Source: Limonium bicolor
Taxonomy: Eukaryota; Streptophyta; Magnoliopsida; Caryophyllales; Plumbaginaceae
NCBI GenBank assembly: GCA_023374045.1
Contig: CM041776.1
Span: forward strand, 285,151,873-285,215,872
DNA: 64,000 nt
Reading direction: 5' to 3'
This document shows positions 37,180 to 49,758 of the stretch, piece after piece. The translations under genes and the position numbers were made by a program. The stretch's first letter is position 1. Each line of letters begins with the position of its first letter. Under the pieces are notes generated by a model. The model did not search any database, was not told where the DNA came from, and saw only the letters and a program-made list of their open reading frames with translations.

Positions 37180-38440
37180 GTCTCTAGGTGTAGGATCCTC
37201 AACCGCTGATGCGAGAGTAGGATCAAGATCACGACCACTTAGATCCCCTACATCATGACAATCTCGGGAATCTCTATCCCTAAGTGGTGCTCCAGGAGTA
37301 GATGTAGAGGCTAAAGCTAGGTCTGAAGCCGGCGTCGTGATGTCGAAGTCCATGCTCGTGCCAGCACCGGATGATGATGCCCCGAGAAAGCCTAAGCTGC
37401 TCCCAAGATACACAAATCCAGTAGTGTCGACCTGCTACGTAGGATCGATGATCTGAGACATGGTCATGCTACTGGCAATGTCGAACGTCTCCTGATGATC
37501 TACTGGCTCAGCAGCTCAACCACATGCACGTCCTCTTCCTATACCTCCACCACGAGGACGACGACCACGCCCTTCTCATCGTAGTGAGTGAGGACATGCG
37601 TAGAGTGCCTGGTCACATTGAACTCGACATGCCAACTGATGGGTAAGGGAATTAAAGGGGCGGACCAGCATAATGGGCATGTCGACGGATGGGACTTATA
37701 AGGAAATCTCTCCCACGCCAAACCTGTAGGACGAACAGCGCTCGCAATAGCAATGTCCCTAGCATCAAACACGCCAGACACAACTGCCGGTACAATCATG
37801 CCAGACATGCGGAACCCCAGCTGTACTGTCCGGTCTGATCGAAGTCCTCCAAGAGCGGCAAGAACATCAAGTGGACCTGGTTCCCCAACCGATCAATAAA
37901 AACGGTCCGATCCAGTAGCATCAGTATGTAAGCACGGGTGTGCCTTTATGACTGTCACCTCATCTGCATGCTCAGGTAACTGTCCGAAAGTAGAATCCAC
38001 CCAACTGAGCTTGATCCTACTATGTCCAAGATCAGCCGGACTAGCTCCAAGGAGATTGTCGCAAACGCTCCCCAATCTCTATGTATGGTACCCGTGACTA
38101 GTAGTCCGTCTATAGGTAGCCCAGTAAGTACAACAACATCTCCAGTGCGATGGTGGTTTCTCCTGTCGGCATGTGAAAATTATGCGTCTCTCGATGCCAT
38201 CTCTAGACCAGTGTAGTGATCAGATGCCAGTCCAAGGAGATGAACTCTAGACTGGCCATCCTAATGAATCCATAAGCCTCTAAATATGGGTGCATCCTCT
38301 CATCGTAACGAACATGCTCGCCATGTCGTAAACTAGCCTCGAAGCGGCGATAGTGTAGCACTTGATACTCATTCCCATCCTACACAGACCTAGACCTATG
38401 ACGCTGAGTCTAAGTATAGATACAGGGGTGGACCGGGATC
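37180..38440 (-). pseudogene. MAIN-like / plant mobile domain (PMD) pseudogene
   Basis: Read on the minus strand, broken frames carry the family's motifs in order. DERMHPYLEAYGFIRMASLEF is followed by W-RETHNFHMPTGETTIAL and then, after a frame shift, DVVVLTGLPIDG. LLGASPADLGHSRIKLSWV comes next, with PTGLAWERFPYKSHPST and SWHVEFNVTRHSTHVLTHYD near the C-terminal end. At least three frameshifts and several stops interrupt it. Family knowledge: PMD proteins occur as single-copy host genes (MAIN, MAIL1) and in large numbers inside Mutator- and Gypsy-type transposons. The decay and repeat surroundings favour transposon origin. Residual similarity is by eye. Confidence 0.7.
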
Positions 38441-38452
38441 CATGTGTACTGA

Positions 38453-38830
38453 ATATTAAAGGGAAATTTCATGAAATGCCACTATATATTTTTTGCTGAT
38501 TCATGAAATGCCACTAAAAAAAATAAAGTCACAAAATGCCACTATATTTTCATAAAACTCTATGAAATGCCACTATAGATGGAAAAAAAGACCAAAAACC
38601 CCTACTAGTTAACAAAGTACTTTTAAAGTTCACAATATGCCCTAAGTGTTAAAAGATTTACAAAAGTTCACAAAATATCCCAAAATACAATAAAAAATGT
38701 AAAAAAAATTATAAAAATTTTAAAATTTTATAAAAATTAAAAAAATTCAAAAAAAAAACTTATAAAAAATTATAAAAATGGAAAAAATGAAAAAAATCAT
38801 AAAATATTATAACAAACAAAAGTTTCATTT
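38453..38830. repeat. Repeat with 'tcatgaaatgccactata' motifs, copy 1
   Basis: Four occurrences of (a)tgaaatgccacta or caaaatgccactat fall within 130 bases. They are followed by cccctactagttaacaaagtac and a very AT-rich tail. The same string set occurs in reverse orientation at 48.29-48.49 kb and in a more degraded form at 48.59-48.74 kb. It adjoins the MAIN-like pseudogene and may belong to the same transposon. Confidence 0.6.
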
Positions 38831-38834
38831 TTTA

Positions 38835-41390
38835 AAGTTATTTAGTACCATAAAAGAATCTTGTGTTTTAAACAAATAATTTATACCATTTTCTACCTAT
38901 TTATACCAATTAAGTACCATAATTTATACCAAATAAGTACATAATTTTTATCATAGATCTTCCTCTAGTTAGCCATAGTTAATCAATAGTAGTTAGTCAT
39001 GTGTACTTTATTCAAAGTTTGGTGGGACCAATTAATGAATAAACAGAAAGAATACTGACATGTGGACATAACTTTATGGTAAAGCTACTTTAAATAGATT
39101 ATCTATCCACCGGACAGCCCCTTAAACTGACAAAAAAAAAAGTCTAACCAATAGCCATCCAAATCTGTTACTCGAATCAAAATCACACAAACTAAAGTAA
39201 TTTGAATTCATATTCGGACTAAAGTCTCCATTAATGTTTCTCCCTTCGATGGGAGCCACTCTTCTTTCTCTCTTCAGTGGGAGTTAGTGTCCCAACCGGC
39301 GCTTCTAGCCCTTAGCCTCTCGTCTTCTTGCGAGTTGACCTTTCGTTTTCACTTTCGATGGACCTTTTCATTTGTCGGAGTGCTAGGGAATGACCGAACT
39401 ATCAATTTTTCCACTCCGCAATTATTACTTGTCTACACCCCAACCTTACCTCCCCATCGTCTTAGCCGTCAGTAAATGATGTTGTGTTAGTGAGTCTTTT
39501 GTGTGTGCATCCCACTGGATTGCTCTCTAGCCCGAGTTTGAGCTTTCTACGATGCGCCATTCTCCTTTTGTCCCCCTTGCTTGAATATCATCATTGCTCT
39601 ATGCTCTTCGTCGCAGCTCTGACCTCCGACCTCTTCCTGCCTTGCAACCTTATACCCAACGCCCTCTCCCCCACCTAAACCTGATGCAGATTTTCAACAT
39701 TTGAGGCGTCATCTTGGTTATTGATCGTTGCATCTTAGGGAAATCCTTCTCCCACACCTGACTCAATCCCCACTCTCTCGTTAAAATCCGTAGCCCAATA
39801 TGGGGCCTCTTTGGAGATATTCGTTGTGTTCAGGTTGGCCCCAACCTCTTTGTTACACTTTCTTATAAACTTGTCAGTGTCGGAAAAATGGTAATATCTA
39901 TGCATAGTTTTAGTGAGACATCATCAAATCAAGATTCTTAGAAAAATTTAACATTTTGAGAAGAAACTTTGATAGGGTTTCCAAGGAAGTGTGTGATGTT
40001 GTAGATTGCTAAGAAACAAATTAACTTAAGCTAAATGATCCTTAATTTCCAACGATACCTACATAAGTTGAACTAGAACACCAATCCATGCCATTTTTAG
40101 AGTAAATATGTAGTTATCTTGTTGTAGTAAAGTGTCATTCTTTCTAAATTGGTAGTTAATCAGGATTAAGTGTAAGCAATCGACACATGTTAAAGTAGTT
40201 GTTTGAGTAGAAAAAATAATCTCCCCTGTTCTTAATAGATGATTTTTTTACACTTCACATTATTTTCAAAATATAAGATGTTTTGATTTTTTTTTTATCT
40301 TTTACTTTCCACTTCTTCCTTCATCTTTTTCTCACAACTAACCTTTTAATATACTTCAATTTCTAATACAAAAGACAAGGTAAAATGGTCTACTTTTTTT
40401 CTCCTAATTTTTGTGTCTATAGCTAAAACATTATCTATTTATAACTAGAGGGAGTACATAGTATGAATATACTAACAACATGTGACTTTGATTTTCTCTT
40501 TACACATGTCACTATCGGGTGGAAAAGACAGTCCATGATGAGCATGTCTCCACAAAAACTATTAAGAGTCCACAATTTATCAGACCTGACAATTAAGGTC
40601 ATTTGTTAGGATCCAGATTAGTTCAGTTTGAGTTCATTAAAGATTGTTTAATAGATACGGTTTGGATCAGTTGAATTCACATGTTCTAATCAATTTGGGT
40701 AATTTCAGTTCATATTTTTGATTGGTATAACAAATCAAGGTAACTTCAATTTGGTTAGATGTTAGTTGGACCTATTTTTCGGTTTAATTAGGCCAGTTCA
40801 AATTGTTTCAAATTTCATCATTTTTCAAATTATATTACTTGATCAAATTCAGATTCAAATCAAATCAATTCGATTCAATTTTTCAAACTTCGGATCACCC
40901 TTGTCAAGTATAGTATATATATATATGCTTCTTTTTTTTATACTCATAGACTGCGTTATTAAAAACACAAATACAAAATCAGAAAATATAAAAAAATGGT
41001 TATAACACTTTAAAAGAAAATAAATTAGCTTGACTACTTTATTGAGAATTTGCCACATTGTCAGATAACCAGCTATTGAATGTGTTGTTAGCTAAAAGCT
41101 TAATTGAGTGAAAATGCAGTATGAGACCAAATGCGACCGCCATATTCATTCAGGACATCTAACTATCACTTGTTCACCTAACTTCAAATTCTCCAAAAAA
41201 GGCACTTAAGGTACAAATACTTGTTTTCCCTACTTTTTATTGTTTCTAACTTCATTTTCAAAATAGCACAATTATAACGAAGGTTTTTATTACTGTTAAC
41301 GACACGGGATCTTTTAGTAAACAATGTCCTCTAATTAAAAAAAAAACAGCCGTATTTCCACCAGTTTAAATCAAAATGCTTACACTTCTT
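38835..41390. other. Intergenic, no recognised gene
   Basis: 38835-39130 and 40480-41390 are AT-rich. 39230-39870 is more GC-rich, with C/T-rich strings and short frames of 62-64 codons that show no family motifs. It may be a remnant of an unidentified element. One degraded Stowaway lies at 40218-40456 (separate entry). Confidence 0.4.
40218..40456. mobile_element. Diverged Stowaway-like MITE
   Basis: The left end is atctcccctgttcttaatagatg and the right end catctatt...actagagggagta. It has weak CTCCC/GGGAG inverted termini and partly complementary arms. Length (about 240 bases) and end sequences match the two better Stowaway copies, but divergence is higher. Confidence 0.5.
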
Positions 41391-41452
41391 TCCTTTACGA
41401 AAACAAGATTAGGAATTGGAGGGACCGCACATTTTTGTTAAACACCTTTTTT

Positions 41453-44400
41453 CTAATCGGTCCAGGTTGCCCCCAATGTTTTAGCCATAAAACTATAACG
41501 ATCGGCAGCTTCTTCAATCTGCAAGGAAAAAAAACAAAGCAATGAAATAGTTTCGTCAGACCTTTGGGTGCTAACGTTGTTTGGTTTAAGTGGAAGTAGA
41601 AGTAAGAAGGGTGGAAATCCATCCTTACTATTTTTTGGGTGGGAAGACCAGCACCATGACCAGCCTTGCGCTCGATCCTCCCCACAAGTGGATTGGTCTG
41701 CGGGCTATCCTCCAAGCTCGTGCAGAGAACATATTGCAGAGTCTGCAAAACCAAAATTGTAAGAAGCTATCTAGAAACAATACACTGACGCACAAGAAAT
41801 TCTGCAACAATGAATTCAAATTTCAAGAAAAATGTGACACTACTTAATTATTTGTATCTGGACTTACAGCTAAAAACTTGAGAGAGTGTAGTGGCACCAC
41901 GCGGTCATCATGATCAGCTGTCAACACCATGGTTGCAGGGTACTGGCAAGAATCACGATCTGGCTGCTCCCATGGCCTCCTCACATTATGCAACGGTGAG
42001 TACCTTCACAGAAAACATATAGAACGCAAGAAAGTTTTTAAAAAGGGAAGCAAAAAAGTACAGTAACTGGAAAACGAGTAATAATAAAAACGGGAAAACG
42101 AGAAGTGAATGCGCAGGGAGAAGTATTGTAACTACTTACTTGATTAGCCAATGAAAATCTTCTTCGTTGTCTGAACAACCATAATCAGACGTCCATGCAT
42201 GACCTGTACCACGGATTCTAATCAGTACATATGTACCTTAAATGAGATAATAGAGTTTCATATGCAAAGAATGAAGGGTCTCACCAATTGTAAACTTATG
42301 GAACCTGAGCATGTCCATTACACCAACGTGAGCTAAAGCGCAACCATAAAGATCAGGTCTCTACAATATCATGAAAATTTGGAATCCAATTAGTTTTTCA
42401 AAAAACAGACGCAACAAACGGTCATGATTCAGGAAAGATCAGACAAATAACCAGGAAATGCACCTAAACGATCACCTGATTAATGCAAGCTCCAACGAGA
42501 AGCCCACCATTGCTTCCACCTTCGATGCATAACTTATTGGACTGAGTATAACCAGCAGAAATCAGATACTCAGCAGCCGAACTAAAATCATCAAAGACGT
42601 TCTGCTTCTTGCCCATGATTCCAGCTTTATGCCAATCTTCTCCATACTCTCCACCACCACGAATATTCGCAATGCAAATTACAGCACCCAAGTGCTTCAG
42701 GAGAACATTGCGGTTAACACTAAAAGATGGGGTGATACTAATGTTAAACCCACCATATCCATACAATAAACAAGGATGTGATCCATCCAAAGTAATCCCT
42801 TTCCGCGATACAATGAACATCGGTATCTTGGTACCATCCTTGCTTGGATAAAATACCTGAAGATGAACAAAAAACAACAAAGAAACTCTAATGATATCAA
42901 CAAGACAGAACCAATCCACGGACTACCCCAGTCAGTCAACCGTGCTGTTTGAAGGAAAAGCAATTACCTGGTCAACCTGAAACTGTGTTCTGTCAAAATT
43001 CTGGACAACATTTTCCCTAAAGATCTTCATATCTGGAGCACCGTTTTTTTAATTGCATTGGTACACTATCCCTGGAGTGAGGAAGCTAGTGAATCCAATG
43101 AATATCAATTCATCCTTTCGCCTTGCGGAAACCTCACTCACTGATCCAATGTCAAGAGGTAACTTATGCTGAAGAGAACAAGTTTCTAGGTCCCTTAACT
43201 CTAGCACATGCTTCACATCGTTCAAATAACACAAGATGAGTTGGTTGTGGTTAACAGCATGAGCTGACTCAAGCACATCCTTTCCAGATTCTGGAAGAAT
43301 CTCAGTCCGCATCTGGCTGCTTCAAGTCCATTCGTATCAACTTGTACCTGGGAGCATCTTTGTTGGTTCTAAAGGTAAACACAGTGTCATCATTTGCAAT
43401 TACCTCATAGCTTGCCTCAAATTTTTCAATAACCTTATTGAAGGGAAGCAGTTCTTTTCCATCGCGAAAAGCACTCAGGCCATGAGGCAGTGCAGACAAA
43501 TCCAAATAATAGAACTTATTCACATCTTCACAGCTTTCTGAAGTATAGAGAAGGAGATACTGAGACGACATAGATGAAAGGGTCAGAAATAGTACACCAC
43601 ACATGAAATATTGAATTACATCTTGACCAATAATAAAAGCTAAAAGCTGGATGACTCCAACGATCGGCAACAAATAATCAAGTAAATAACAGTTTAGTAT
43701 TGAGATAGATGTGATAAACTAAGACATCCCAGTCTGACCACAACCTAGAGTTTACTAGAGTAGCGAAAGTCATGAATTTCAAATGATTGAGAAACTACAA
43801 GGTCCAAACAGTTGGAAAGCACACAATCAGTGCAAGAAGAGTAGTAAACAATAAATTAACAACTTAGCTGGAATCACCTTTCCATCATCAGTCACATCAG
43901 CACCAAATGAGTGCTTGGGATTCTCTGGATCTTTCCAGCACAGTATATCTTCAGACTGATCAGTACCCAGAAAATGGTAATACAATTCTTGATTAAGATT
44001 AGCATGAGTTTCAGTTCCAGCATCCGTATTTTCCCCATTCCTGGAAAGAAGCTCATTAGGCTATACAAAGAGAAGTTTTGAACAGTATATATCCCAGATG
44101 CAACAACAACAAGACATTAGAATCATCATGCATACTAATGCAACCTCACTAGAAAACTAGAAGCTTATTTTATGTAGACAGCCTTTGATAACAAGTCAGA
44201 ATTAGATATTAACATCAGTGGAAACTGAGTATATATACATACTGGGAGCAGGATAGCGGCTGTAGAAAAAGCCTTTGTTGTCATGCGTCCAGGTAATGCT
44301 ACTAAACTTGACCTGCAACAAGTAATGTTGGTCTCATGATCAAGTATTTTCCACTCATTTATGGAGAAGTCAATATGCCAGGGCATATAACGAATTCATG

Positions 44401-46780
44401 AAGCAAGAGAAGCTATTGTGAAAGGGCGCGTTCGCCCTGACTAAATGTGCATTTTTGACAGCATAAAATTACAGCATATGCTGTTTTGGAACTCTTTTAT
44501 TGTTTTTGCTGTTCGCCTAAAACAGCATAAATGTCAGCATAAATGACAGCATAAATGCAGCATAAATGTCACATAATGCCCGCAGCAAATGCGATTTTTT
44601 CGTTTTCATGCTTTCACTTCCGTTTCTTTACTCACTTTATAATGCAATTACTGTGACTATTGATTTTTTAAAAAAAGAATTTTTTTTACAAGTTACTTTA
44701 TTTATAATAAATACATAATGCTTTAAAGAATTTATAAAAACTAGTACCTACATCTTTAGCCAAATTTTATAAAAAATCACATTTATAATACAACTATAAT
44801 ATATTATTTGTAATACCACGTAGATTAATAAAATTAAAAAAACGAATAAATATACACACTTGTTGATATATAAATTAAAATATTAAAATAGTATATAGAA
44901 TATGAATGCATATCAATTTATTACATACAAAGTTACAAAAATATTATCTAAATAAATTCACATAACATTATCAGAAAATTTAAAACGCTTTTTCTCTTTT
45001 TTTTACGTTTTTATATTTATAAAAATTAATAAATTTAGATAATAAAAATATATTGTTTAGGAGTACAAGTTTGCTTAAATAATAGAAATAAAATTTTTAT
45101 TGTTTGTGAATTTTTTTATTTATTTTTATTACCAAAATAAAGTTAGTAGTGTAATAATAAATTATAATTATAATACAAACGGTAAACGCACTACTATAAC
45201 TAACTTGACCAAACCATGCGCATATATGCTGCATGCCCAAACAACAGTTTTCAAAACAGCTGCATTTATGCCAGCACATTCCCTTCCAGCAATATGCTGC
45301 TTTATGCCAGCGCATTCCTGCTGCCAAATATGCTGCATTTATGCTGCCAAAACAGCCATGCCGAAACAGAGCCAAAATCTTTTTGTTGAGCAAGTACATA
45401 CTTGCCACATACAATGGGCACAGTTTGCTTACTCCCCATGACAGAACATCAGGCTCAACCTTCTTGTCTTTGATCTGCATTACTCGAATGGTTACCCAGT
45501 CACTTCCACTCGCACTGAGCGCATAAGCAAAATGTTTCCATCCTCACTGACAGAATAGGTGCTCAGAGCTACAGTCCCATCCCTCCACTAGCTCATTGGG
45601 TAAGTCCACCTCTGGTTTCCCATCCAAGCTTCCTACAAAATTAACATAGATGAGTCATTATCTTTTATTGCTTACTGAGTAAAATAAACTTGCCTTGCAA
45701 AGATGGAGTAATAGTCGATCCTACGATTGAAACATTTTAACCATATTGAACACTAGGTTTATGCAGACCACTTAGAAACCCAATAACTGCAATCTCGTTT
45801 ATTCTCAGGTCAATGCTTAAGAAAATTAATTGGTTCACCACTATGCTGATCAACCAGAATCTTCCTTGGAGAATTGGGATATAGACATGAGACAACTATT
45901 AAGTTCTAACGACTTGCAAGAGAAATGTAAGCACGAATTCGTAAGTTCCAATAACACTTCATCTTTTGACAGAAAGATTCAACTAGTTGTCAGTTAGAGA
46001 CATCTATTAGAATGCGATTACACGAGGAATGTAAACACTAACGCCGCAAGTTTTTTTTAGCTCGGTAACTAATTTCTGTAGTGAGAAGCTTCCTGTCGCC
46101 TTATATTCAGAAAAACTCAGATTTTTCTACCGCAGGAAGCATAAGTTCCACCAATCTGCCAGAGCGATCGAACAGGAGCAAAATCGGTGCAGGGTTAAAT
46201 CGGTACAAGTACAACTGTACAAGCTAACACAGAACAGCTACGGTGAAAAGTAAGCAAGAAGAAAAATCATTGCACTGCAAACGGGGAACATGCAGCCAAA
46301 CCTGAACATAAAGCACGCTTTGAGGTTGAAGCCCGGTGTTGTGAAAGTAAAAGTACTTATCCCCGCGCTTGAATGGTGCTCCATAGCGCTGGTAGTCGAA
46401 AAGCTCCGTTAGTTTCTCACGGAGCTTCACTCTGGTGTCGCATTTCTGAAGCAGCGAATCAGTTAACTTCACTTGATTCTCCACAAACTCCTTAGTCTCT
46501 TCCGAATCAGGATCTTCGAGCCTGCGAAATGTAACAGTATTTACTAAAAAGAATCACCATTCACAAGCATCAAACATTCAATTGTCGCGTCAAGGTGCGA
46601 TCTAAACGAACAGAGAAGGAAAACGGAATTACTTAATGAGAATTGCGATCTATCCAGAGGCTTTACCATCTATAAGGATCAGAAATTTTAACCACCGTGA
46701 TAATCATCAACGATGGATTCATCCCTCCGAAGAACTGGATATTGCAAGCGCGTATTGAAGGCTTCTGACGAGGAGCACAT
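41453..46780 (-). CDS. Prolyl oligopeptidase (S9A serine peptidase), copy 1, with frame breaks
   Basis: Twelve exons run leftward: 46780-46667, 46521-46302, 45632-45433, 44312-44239, 44040-43878, 43559-42968, 42856-42476, 42360-42285, 42203-42140, 42003-41868, 41742-41629 and 41518-41453. They total about 735 residues, normal for the family. The propeller half includes [22 protein letters not shown]. The catalytic half has [27 protein letters not shown], the nucleophile box [26 protein letters not shown] (catalytic Asp) and KAGHGAG (catalytic His), and ends WTD. It is a cytosolic post-proline endopeptidase of small peptides. Frame breaks appear near 46697 (+1), several within exon 3 (45433-45632), near 43309, and an in-frame TAA near 43044. 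The triad exons are clean. Intron 3 carries a foldback element. The gene is intact enough to be functional if the breaks are assembly errors, and a young pseudogene if not. Confidence 0.88.
44424..45375. mobile_element. Foldback element with gcataaatg subterminal repeats, in intron 3 of prolyl oligopeptidase copy 1
   Basis: The left end begins gggcgcgttcgccctgac, followed by repeated 'cagcataaatg' (44455-44575). The right side (45220-45375) has the complementary 'gcatttatgctg/catatgctgc' repeats and ends near catgccgaaacagagcc. About 640 bases of AT-rich DNA lie between. Inverted subterminal repeat clusters of this kind mark non-autonomous hAT or foldback elements. Exact ends and target duplication are not settled. 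Confidence 0.6.
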
Positions 46781-48289
46781 TTTTTTGCTGGCAGCAGAGG
46801 ATGAGTGGGAAGAAGAGGCTATAGAGAAACGGCGAGAGAGTGGGGGAGAAATATATGGCTTCCGGGGAGCGAGAAGAACGAGTTCTGCTTATAACGTGAG
46901 GTGGACTCCAATTCGAAATGGAGTTGCTGGTGACACGGGATATTCGAGGACGAAGATGCAGAGCGGGATCGAGCCACGCGCGTGAGAAACAGTTGCCAAC
47001 ATTGTCTCGCGGATGGATTGGCGTTTCATTTCGTCTCTTTCTACTTTTTGGGTCCAGGATGAGGGACGTTTTGGGGCGAGGATGAGGGACGTCCCCTTTC
47101 GTATTTAAGTTTTAAAATAAAAAATTTATGTAAAACTGTATATTATAGAAATTTATTTTATAATTTTATTTTATCTTATGTTTAATATTGAATAAAAAAT
47201 ATGTTAAAAAGTAAACTCAAAATCAAATGAGACAAGGTAGTATAAGGATGAACTTTGAATAGAATTGTAAAATGGATTCAAACCCGTTTAATAAATAGAA
47301 TGGGTTAGGATTAAGGAATTAAATTTGGGTTGGGTTAGGGTTGAGGTGGTCCAATTCGTCAACCCGTATTTATTTTTAATTATATCTATACATTTTTTTA
47401 CGTGAATGTAGCAATCTTTTACATTATTAACGGGTCATATACAATATAATTTATAGAAAATATAATTCATTCACTTTTTACTACTATTTACACAAGATAT
47501 ACATTTAATTGTCATTATTTTAATTATTAGTTAAGTTTGAATTCAATGTTATTATGTATTAAGTTTTATGTACGAACTTTTACTATAGGATTTTCTATTT
47601 AAACACATGATATCATTTATCTTTAATGATAGTTAGTTATGTAGTAACTTATAACATGTTTGTATGTTTATAAAATATTATTTATGTAGAAAGTTTAATG
47701 GGTGATCCATGGGTTGATGGATTGGGTTAGGGTCGAAATTTTAAATCCGTTTTAACTAAATGAGTTGGGTTAGGATTGACACTTTTTAAATGGGTTGAAC
47801 TTGGATAGAGACTAACCTGACCCACCAATCCGTTTTGCCAGGTCTAACTTTGAGACAGAGGTGCGCATCCCAATGGGTTTTAGTTAAAAAGAAGAAGAGA
47901 AATTGGTGCCTTAATTAATTTTAGGGATTTTATAAAGATTTGGAAATAGAAAACTAATATTGGTGTAATAAATCTAGAATTCTGCTTAATTAAAACGGTT
48001 TGTCTTAGTCAAATTGTTTGTATTAATTAGTTTTTGTTCTTGATTTTATTGGATCCAATTAAAAAAATTAATTATGGTTATTTTTAAAAAGAATTAGAAA
48101 TTTCATCATTCTTCCAAAGGTATAATTTTATAGAATGCTCTTACTTTTTGCAACTCTTATGAATACTCTTATGTTTTTTTTATTGTAAGATAACCCTTCA
48201 TCTGACATTTTCTTAATCAAATTGTTTGTATTAATTAGTTTCTATTATTGATTTTATTGGATCCGATTAAAAAAATTAATTATAGTTAT

Positions 48290-48740
48290 TTTTTAACTCT
48301 TAGGGTATATTGTAAACTTTAAAGTACTTTGTTAACTAGTAAATGGATTTTTGTCATTTTTCCTTCTAATCAATGACTATAGTGACATTTCATGACTTTT
48401 GCAAAAATATAATGGCATTTCGTGACTTTTTTTAGTGGCATTTCATGAATTAATCAAAGATATAGTTGCATATCATGAAATTTTCTTTTATAATATTTTA
48501 AATATTTTTTATAATATTTATTTTTCTAGTATTTTTAATTTTTTCTGAGTTTTTTTCATATTTGTTGAAATATTATGATTTTTAAAAGTCTTTTCTTAAC
48601 TGGTAGGAGTATTTTGTCTTTTTGTTTATGGACAATGACCATATGACCATTCATACACTTTTGTAAAAATATAATAACATTTGTGACTTTTTTTTTAAAT
48701 ACCATTTCATAAATTAGCCAAAAATATAATAGATTTCTTT
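48290..48740. repeat. Repeat with 'agtggcatttcatga' motifs, copies 2 and 3
   Basis: 48290-48490 is the reverse complement of 38453-38640, sharing agtactttgttaactagta and agtggcatttcatgaatt. 48590-48740 is a second, poorer copy in the same orientation (ttaactggtaggagtatttt, taccatttcataaatta). Together with the copy at 38.45 kb this shows a dispersed family. Confidence 0.6.
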
Positions 48741-49017
48741 AATTTCCCAAAAATATTTCCGCAGTATAGATTCTATGTATAACATGTCATTTTGTTGTAC
48801 ATTAAATATATAGCTTTTATAAATTTAATCTACAAATTTATTGCGCGATATTGCCTTTAACTACATATCCAGCCAAGAATTGTTTTTTATTTAGACTGTG
48901 TTAGGGTGAAGCTTTCCAGCCTAGATAAAGATTATTTGTCAGTAGGTTCCACCACTAAATAACTGGTCCAGATAATCTACGCTAGAGAAGCTTTGTCAAG
49001 AACAAAGTCTTAGTGAC

Positions 49018-49226
49018 AGTGTCGGATCCAGAAATCTTGTTTGGGGTTAAAAAAATTTTTGGGACACCCCAAAAATTGGTTTTAGGGGGGCTAAAAATTT
49101 TTTGACACTAATTTTCTTAAAACTTTATATTATATTGTATTTTTTAAATTTTATAAGAATAATGACAAATTTTCAAAATTTTCAGGGGACTAGAGCCTCC
49201 CAGCCCCATTCTCCGTCCGCCCCTGT
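49018..49226. mobile_element. Short hAT-like remnant (CAGTGTCGGATCC...CCGTCCGCCCCTG)
   Basis: The termini read cagtgtcggatccagaaat at the left and tctccgtccgcccctg at the right. They are inverted relative to each other in the same style as the CAGGGGCGAAGCC element in the BAG6-like intron. The flanks cttagtga and ttaggtgg are only partly alike, so a duplication is not proven. It is about 210 bases with no coding content. Confidence 0.5.
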
Positions 49227-49758
49227 TAGGTGGCAGGACCTATACACTTCATTCAAATAGTGACAACCAATACAATGGTATGTAGATAAATTAGAATATG
49301 TGTAGTTGGAGCAATAGTAAAACTTGGGCTTGATCGGTACTTCTATCTATTAATTACATAGCCTAAACCTTTATCAAGCTGGGCCTTATTACTTGATCGC
49401 TTTTAGGTTGTGAGAAATCAGGGAGGCTTGACAATACGTATACATAGCATCTTCATAAAAAAACGATCACATGTTCTTCGATGGATTTTGTGCTTGTCAA
49501 TGCCATTATCAGGAACAAGAGAAAACGAACTTGACGAGGTATACAAGCTGTAGAGAGAGTAATGGGAAGTGAAGCATGTATATAATTAATGATGGTTTCT
49601 ATTATCATTTGATCTTGACATATACATACTGTATATTGTTTTTTTAATTAATCTAATTACAAGCTATAACAACGACAAAAATAAATGCACATTGCTGGAC
49701 AGTGTCATCCCAAGTACTAACTAACTAACAACCTACAACGTACTTCCTTTACTATTTA

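Larger units (their letters stand above)
46990..49740. other. AT-rich intergenic block between the two prolyl oligopeptidase genes
   Basis: No gene is present. 47270-47850 has 'gggttaggattaagg' and 'aacccgt' strings and ends 'aatccgttttgccagg', probably a decayed MITE. 48290-48740 holds two diverged copies of the 'gaaatgccac' repeat. 49018-49226 is a short hAT-like remnant (separate entries). The remainder is simple AT-rich DNA. Confidence 0.45.

Noticed and set aside
39287..39678. Two 62-64 codon frames in a GC-richer patch
   Set aside because: Low-complexity Leu/Ser/Pro content, no start context and no family resemblance.
45097..45526. Frames of 97-127 residues with Cys/His/Ala-rich products
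   Set aside because: They come from the gcataaatg-type repeats of the foldback element in the prolyl oligopeptidase intron, not from a gene.
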